A model generated the notes under the pieces. That model did no database searches. It saw only the letters and a list, made by a program, of their open reading frames with translations, and was not told the DNA's origin. A DNA stretch of 33,609 bases, from the NCBI GenBank assembly GCA_015222725.1, contig JADFVW010000148.1, positions 1-33,609 of the forward strand, read 5' to 3'. Shown in pieces: positions 27,877 through 33,609 of this stretch (positions are counted from its first letter, which is position 1; every line of letters begins with the position of its first letter). The position numbers were made by a program, and so were the translations under genes. The stretch is from Pseudomonadota bacterium. Lineage in GTDB: Bacteria > Pseudomonadota > Gammaproteobacteria > Pseudomonadales > Halieaceae.

Positions 27877-30246
27877 TTAAAAGTTTCTCCGCAGCGTCAA
27901 ACCGTAAGACCTCGGTCTGGCGTAAGACTCCTGGCTGGAACCATAGAAGCCAGAAACATCAAAACCGATTATCGCGTAATCCTCATCTGTCAGGTTATCT
28001 ACGTAGGCGGCAACATTCCAAAGATTGTCTCCATCAGCCCAACTCAACCTTGCTTTAACGTCGGTATAGCTGTCAAATTCATGCGCTGTGAAGTTACGGG
28101 CGTTGTGAAAAAACTCGGACTGATAATTCGCACTGACCTGTGCTGCAAGCCCCCCGCCGAACAAATCCCAGGTATAACGAATCAGACCAGAAACCTGCCA
28201 CTCAGGTGTAAATGGTGGCGCTGCATCGATGAAAATGTCAGAGGCGATCTGTAAGTCCTCGACCTCGGCATCGGTGTAAGACACACCGAACATCATTTCC
28301 AGATTGTCCGTTGGGCTGGTAATCAGCTCAATTTCAACACCCTTGTAGTTCGCATCTTCATTGGTCACCGAGCTACTGTTGTTGACAAAAGTGAAGGACT
28401 GGTAGTCTTCATAATCGTAGTAATACGCCGCCATATTAAGCTGCAGCAGTCCCTCCATCAGGGTCAACTTGGCGCCCACTTCGTAGGACAGCAGAACCTC
28501 CTCGTCGTAGGGCGAGAAGCCACCGAACAGTGGGGCATTAAAACTACCGGCTTTCACGCCGCGGTTGATACCCGCATAGTAAAGGGAGTCGTCAGTGGGT
28601 GTGTATTCCAGCTGGATTTTTCCAGACCACAGATCCTGGTCGTGATCTTCTTTCAATTGGTCAATGTCGAACAAGCCGTTACTTGTTTCAATTTTCCGGT
28701 CATCAGTATTAGGGAAGAATGTCACAACACCCTCAAAGGATTTATCTTCCTGAATCAGTCGTAAACCTGTAACCAGCACCAGGGTGTCCGTCAAAGAGTA
28801 GTCAAACTGCCCAAATATGGAGAGGGAATCGGTATTGAGCTCAGTAATAGTGTTTGCTTCCAGCCCCTGGATTCCGAACCAATCCTGGCTTAGTGGTGAG
28901 GCAGCCAGACCCTGGAGAAAATCAGTATCTATTCCCAGGTAGTAGACACCCGCCACCCAGGTGGTCTTGTCAGTCGTACCGTTAAACCTCAGCTCCTGGC
29001 TGAACTGGTCTATATCACCATCAGACTGGAATATCAGCGCGCCTGTGGCTGATTGATCTGAGTCCAGACCGATCACTCTGGTAAAATTCTTGTAGTCTGT
29101 TACGGAAGTAAAAGAGGCCCAGTCGAAGTCATACTTAAACTCTGCGGTAAGCCCTTCGGACTTCAGTTCGTTCTGGTCATCAAAGGCAAAATCCTTGTTA
29201 ACCCTGTCGCCCCTGCCATCGGGATTGGTGTTGCCGAAGAAGTCGCCGTTCACTACCGGACGCGTAACGCTGCCATCACCATTGCCATCGACACAGACAC
29301 CGGACTGAATAACATCACAGTTCATTGGGTCGTTGCGCGAGTAGATAACATCAATTACCTCACCGTTGGCACGGCGAACTTCAGTGGTCGCCGCCAACTG
29401 ATAGGGGCCCTCACTCTTGGTCGTGTCTGCGTAGTTGCCGCTTAGCAATAAACTGCCCCTATCACCGATATCAAACTCCAGGTGGCCACGGAATGCGAAG
29501 GTGTCGTCATTCCAACCATCCTCGCCACCGTTGGTTCCCGGATCGCCATTAAAATCGGTACCCGGGTACACATTTTTTAACACCTCGTCCTGTTGATTAG
29601 AAAGGAATGCAACCCGCGCCCGAATACCATCGGTAAGTGCACCGCCAATGGCGCCCTCTACACGAATCTGGCTAAAGGAGCCCGCAGTTGCTTCCAGATA
29701 ACCTTCCAACTCATCGGTAGGTTTAACGGTGATTGTATTAACCAGCCCGCCCGTCGCGTTGCGACCAAAGAGCGTGCCCTGAGGGCCTTTCAGCATTTCT
29801 ACCCGCTCGACGTCAAACAAGCCAAAGGTCTGTGCCTGAGTGCTAGCCAAATAGGTGCCATCGATATACACGGCCACAGGTGCTTCCGCCAGGTCGGCAT
29901 AGTCATTCTGTACCACACCGCGAATATTAAAGATTGCCCGCTGCCCGCCGATGTCACCCGCCATGGATATACCGGGTGTATAGGCAATTAAATCTGTACT
30001 GTCCTCGAACCCCAGGGCCTTCATCTGATCCCCGGTATAGGCCGTTATCGCGACACCAACATCAGTCAGAGCCTGCTCACGCTTCTGGGCGGTCACCATG
30101 ACTTCTTCAAGAAGTACATCGGCAAATGCCATACCCGCGGCCAGGGGAGATAGCCCCAGCACCATAGCTATTGACTGGCTAAGCAGGCGTTTTTTCATTC
30201 CGGTTTCGATATTCACTACTGAAGACCGTGCGGCTTTTCTATTCAT
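27877..30246 (-). CDS. TonB-dependent receptor 2, associated with the pyrimidine locus
   Basis: LLEEVMVTAQKREQALTDVGVAITAYTGDQM; FNIRGVVQNDYADLAEAPVAVYIDGTYLAS; VERVEMLKGPQGTLFGRNATGGLVNTITVKPT; C-terminal ...YGLTLRRNF with terminal Phe. RBS GGAGGGG before the ATG at 30246. Confidence 0.95.
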   Translation of the reverse strand: MNRKAARSSVVNIETGMKKRLLSQSIAMVLGLSPLAAGMAFADVLLEEVMVTAQKREQALTDVGVAITAYTGDQMKALGFEDSTDLIAYTPGISMAGDIGGQRAIFNIRGVVQNDYADLAEAPVAVYIDGTYLASTQAQTFGLFDVERVEMLKGPQGTLFGRNATGGLVNTITVKPTDELEGYLEATAGSFSQIRVEGAIGGALTDGIRARVAFLSNQQDEVLKNVYPGTDFNGDPGTNGGEDGWNDDTFAFRGHLEFDIGDRGSLLLSGNYADTTKSEGPYQLAATTEVRRANGEVIDVIYSRNDPMNCDVIQSGVCVDGNGDGSVTRPVVNGDFFGNTNPDGRGDRVNKDFAFDDQNELKSEGLTAEFKYDFDWASFTSVTDYKNFTRVIGLDSDQSATGALIFQSDGDIDQFSQELRFNGTTDKTTWVAGVYYLGIDTDFLQGLAASPLSQDWFGIQGLEANTITELNTDSLSIFGQFDYSLTDTLVLVTGLRLIQEDKSFEGVVTFFPNTDDRKIETSNGLFDIDQLKEDHDQDLWSGKIQLEYTPTDDSLYYAGINRGVKAGSFNAPLFGGFSPYDEEVLLSYEVGAKLTLMEGLLQLNMAAYYYDYEDYQSFTFVNNSSSVTNEDANYKGVEIELITSPTDNLEMMFGVSYTDAEVEDLQIASDIFIDAAPPFTPEWQVSGLIRYTWDLFGGGLAAQVSANYQSEFFHNARNFTAHEFDSYTDVKARLSWADGDNLWNVAAYVDNLTDEDYAIIGFDVSGFYGSSQESYARPRSYGLTLRRNF

Positions 30247-30289
30247 ATCCCCTCCAGGTATCTGGTTTGGCTCATTGTTTTTTATAATC

Positions 30290-30305
30290 TTGTCCAGATG
30301 GACAG
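30290..30305 (+). promoter_or_regulatory. RutR-like operator, site 1 (TonB receptor 2 promoter)
   Basis: TTGTCCAGATGGACAG; core TGTCCA-GA-TGGACA is a perfect 6-2-6 palindrome; resembles the RutR box TTGACCAnnTGGTCAA. Confidence 0.65.
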
Positions 30306-30312
30306 GTTCAAA

Positions 30313-30341
30313 ATGCTATTCTATGCTGTCTATATGGTCAA
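30313..30341 (-). promoter_or_regulatory. Candidate sigma70 promoter of TonB receptor 2
   Basis: Minus strand TTGACC (30341-30336), 17 bp, TAGCAT (30318-30313). Confidence 0.5.
30326..30341 (+). promoter_or_regulatory. RutR-like operator, site 2 (TonB receptor 2 promoter), overlapping the predicted -35
   Basis: CTGTCTATATGGTCAA, starting exactly 36 bp from site 1; right half-site TGGTCAA matches the RutR half-site perfectly. Confidence 0.65.
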
Positions 30342-30422
30342 GTATTAAATTGAAGAATATTTCTCCTTGCTGAAAGAAGTGCTAACCGACACCTCTACAA
30401 GTCTACACACCTGGGGCAAATT

Positions 30423-31928
30423 TCAGATATCACCCACAGCGTCTCCCGCTACTTGCTTGGCAACTCTGTTTCGCATCATCAGGTAATAGGTCACACTGGA
30501 AACGATGGCGCCAACAAACCATGCGTTGTCATAGATTCTCTGCCAGATTTCCGGTACACCTTCGAGAACGCCCGCTGCATTGAGAAAGCCGAGAACATTT
30601 GGGGCTATTCCAAGGGCAAGGGCAATCAGCGCACGGGGGTTCCAGCCCCCGCTGAACTCATAAGATTTCTCTCGCATATACAAATCGTCAATAGTGAGCT
30701 CGCATTTGCGAATAAAGAAATAGTCGGTAATCAAAATGCCCGCTATCGGACCAAGCAGAGACGAGTAACCCACCAGCCAGACAAACAAATAGGAACCTGC
30801 CGAGTCCAGCAGCTTCCATGGCATCATGGCGATACCCAGACCGGCAGTGATCAAGCCGCCCATTTTGAATGAAATTTTGTGCGGTGCCAGGTTGCAAAAG
30901 CCATTGGCCGGCGCGACTACATTTGCCGCCAGGTTAGTGGTCAATGTGGCGACAATTAACATACACAGCCCCAGCAGTGCAGCACCACCACCCAGTCGAC
31001 CCGCGACCTCCAAGGGGTCCCAGATTTCTTCGCCAAACACGGTTACGGTTGCCATAGTCACCGTCACGCTGATGAACGCCAGCAGCGCCATGGGCAGGGG
31101 CAGCCCGAGAGCCTGACCGATAATCTGATCCTTCTGGCTACGGGCGTAGCGGGTAAAATCGGGAATATTGAGTGTCAATGTCGACCAGAAACCAACCATA
31201 GCTGTGATTCCCGGCAGGAATACTCGCCAAAACTCTCCCTCCCTGGCACCACCCGGTACGAAAGCGGAGGGTTTTGCATACATGGCGTCAAACCCGTCGG
31301 CACTGACATAGGCCCAGTACAACATGCCAAAGCATATGGCCAGTAGCACCGGTGCGGCCAGAGTCTCCAGCCAGCGAATAGACTCCATGCCGCGCAGGAT
31401 AAAAAACACCTGTACCGCCCAGAAAGCCAGGAAGCTGATCAATTGTGCGAGGTCGATATCAAGAAATGGTATCGGTGTGCCAATAAACATGCCGCCGGAC
31501 AATCCATTTACAATTTGGTAAATGGCCGAGCCTCCCACCCAGGTCTGGATACCAAACCAACCACAGGCCACTAAACCCCTGAGAACACCGGGTAAACGTG
31601 CACCTACCGTACCAAAGGATGCCCGCAGAAGCACAGGGAACGGTATACCGTACTTAGCGCCGGCGTGGCCGATAAGTAACATGGGTACCATGACAATAAA
31701 GTTTCCCAGAAATACTGTCAGTATCGCCTGCCACCAGTTCATGCCCTGAGCAATTAAACCCGAGGCCAGCAGATAGGCGGGAACGCAAATGACCATACCA
31801 ACCCACAGCGCTGAGATATTTACCCAGTTCCAGGTTCGCTGGGCTTTGGTTGTCGGAGCGAGATCTTCATTCCAGAGGTAGTTTTCTGCACCTGCCGGTG
31901 GTGCTACTGATTGATCGGGAGCCTGCAT
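30423..31928 (-). CDS. NCS1 family nucleobase/hydantoin:cation symporter
   Basis: NEDLAPTTKAQRTWNWVNISALWVGMVICVPAYLLASGLIAQGMNWWQAI; AKYGIPFPVLLRASFGTVGARLPGVLRGLVACGWFGIQTWVGG; NIPDFTRYARSQKDQIIGQALGLP are diagnostic NCS1 motifs. Confidence 0.93.
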   Translation of the reverse strand: MQAPDQSVAPPAGAENYLWNEDLAPTTKAQRTWNWVNISALWVGMVICVPAYLLASGLIAQGMNWWQAILTVFLGNFIVMVPMLLIGHAGAKYGIPFPVLLRASFGTVGARLPGVLRGLVACGWFGIQTWVGGSAIYQIVNGLSGGMFIGTPIPFLDIDLAQLISFLAFWAVQVFFILRGMESIRWLETLAAPVLLAICFGMLYWAYVSADGFDAMYAKPSAFVPGGAREGEFWRVFLPGITAMVGFWSTLTLNIPDFTRYARSQKDQIIGQALGLPLPMALLAFISVTVTMATVTVFGEEIWDPLEVAGRLGGGAALLGLCMLIVATLTTNLAANVVAPANGFCNLAPHKISFKMGGLITAGLGIAMMPWKLLDSAGSYLFVWLVGYSSLLGPIAGILITDYFFIRKCELTIDDLYMREKSYEFSGGWNPRALIALALGIAPNVLGFLNAAGVLEGVPEIWQRIYDNAWFVGAIVSSVTYYLMMRNRVAKQVAGDAVGDI

Positions 31929-31952
31929 ATTTACTCTCTTTATTGTTTATTC

Positions 31953-31968
31953 TTGACTGCTTGATCAG
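31953..31968 (+). promoter_or_regulatory. RutR-like operator, site 3, overlapping the predicted -35 of the dihydropyrimidinase promoter
   Basis: TTGACTGCTTGATCAG; 6-2-6 inverted repeat related to sites 1, 2 and 4. Confidence 0.65.
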
Positions 31969-31981
31969 CTTGTCCTAGGAT
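31953..31981 (+). promoter_or_regulatory. Candidate sigma70 promoter of the dihydropyrimidinase gene
   Basis: TTGACT (31953-31958), 17 bp, TAGGAT (31976-31981). Confidence 0.5.
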
Positions 31982-32004
31982 ACACATGCTGACCATGTAG
32001 TCAA
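31977..32004 (-). promoter_or_regulatory. Candidate sigma70 promoter of the NCS1 permease, fully overlapping the opposing promoter
   Basis: Minus strand TTGACT (32004-31999), 16 bp, TATCCT (31982-31977). Confidence 0.45.
31989..32004 (+). promoter_or_regulatory. RutR-like operator, site 4, overlapping the predicted -35 of the NCS1 promoter
   Basis: CTGACCATGTAGTCAA; 12 of 14 specified positions match TTGACCAnnTGGTCAA; exactly 36 bp from site 3. Confidence 0.7.
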
Positions 32005-32019
32005 GTTATTGATTGGTGA

Positions 32020-33477
<1,458 letters not shown>

Positions 33478-33541
33478 GCCGACACATGAAAGGCGCTCAC
33501 CCCCCATCATCTATTTGGATCTATAAATAAGGAATATAACT

Positions 33542-33609
33542 ATGGATTTCGCAATATGTTTTAAAGGCTTTGTCAGCCCCGATCGCGCTCGCTACCTGGT
33601 AAAACAGGC
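33542..33609 (+). CDS. N-terminus of a probable LLM class flavin-dependent oxidoreductase (3' truncated by window edge)
   Basis: aaggaa RBS then ATG; MDFAICFKGFVSPDRARYLVKQ resembles the beta1-alpha1 start of luciferase-like monooxygenases. Only 22 codons are visible. Confidence 0.45.
   Translation, partial: MDFAICFKGFVSPDRARYLVKQ

Overview
This looks like a 33.6 kb gammaproteobacterial chromosomal segment (taxon inferred from gene content only), densely coding. I saw no rRNA, tRNA, CRISPR array, transposase or phage genes. Left to right it holds: the 3' end of an alkaline phosphatase; an SDR epimerase; a gspB/gspA-like pair; a PadR regulator and a MAPEG protein; a DUF1214-type protein with a sulfotransferase; an LLM oxidoreductase; feoB/feoA; nhaA; a DUF481 outer-membrane protein; a MscS channel; a compact six-gene cluster (FUSC, NodT-type OMF lipoprotein, DUF1656, HlyD/AaeA-type MFP, 2-TM K+ channel, AI-2E permease); a TonB-dependent receptor; a SnoaL-like protein; and an alpha/beta hydrolase. 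The right end (about 25.7-33.6 kb) looks like a nucleobase (pyrimidine/hydantoin) acquisition and catabolism locus: upp, an acylating (SauS-like) aldehyde dehydrogenase, a second TonB-dependent receptor, an NCS1 permease, a dihydropyrimidinase, and the start of a probable LLM flavoenzyme. The main observation is four related palindromes (TGWCYRNNTRRWCA) resembling the RutR box TTGACCAnnTGGTCAA. They form two pairs, each with exactly 36 bp spacing. One pair is in front of the TonB receptor and the other is in the divergent NCS1/dihydropyrimidinase promoter region. This ties the outer-membrane receptor to a RutR-like pyrimidine regulon and suggests TonB-dependent uptake of pyrimidine or a related cyclic ureide. 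All family calls come from reading sequence motifs; no database search was run.
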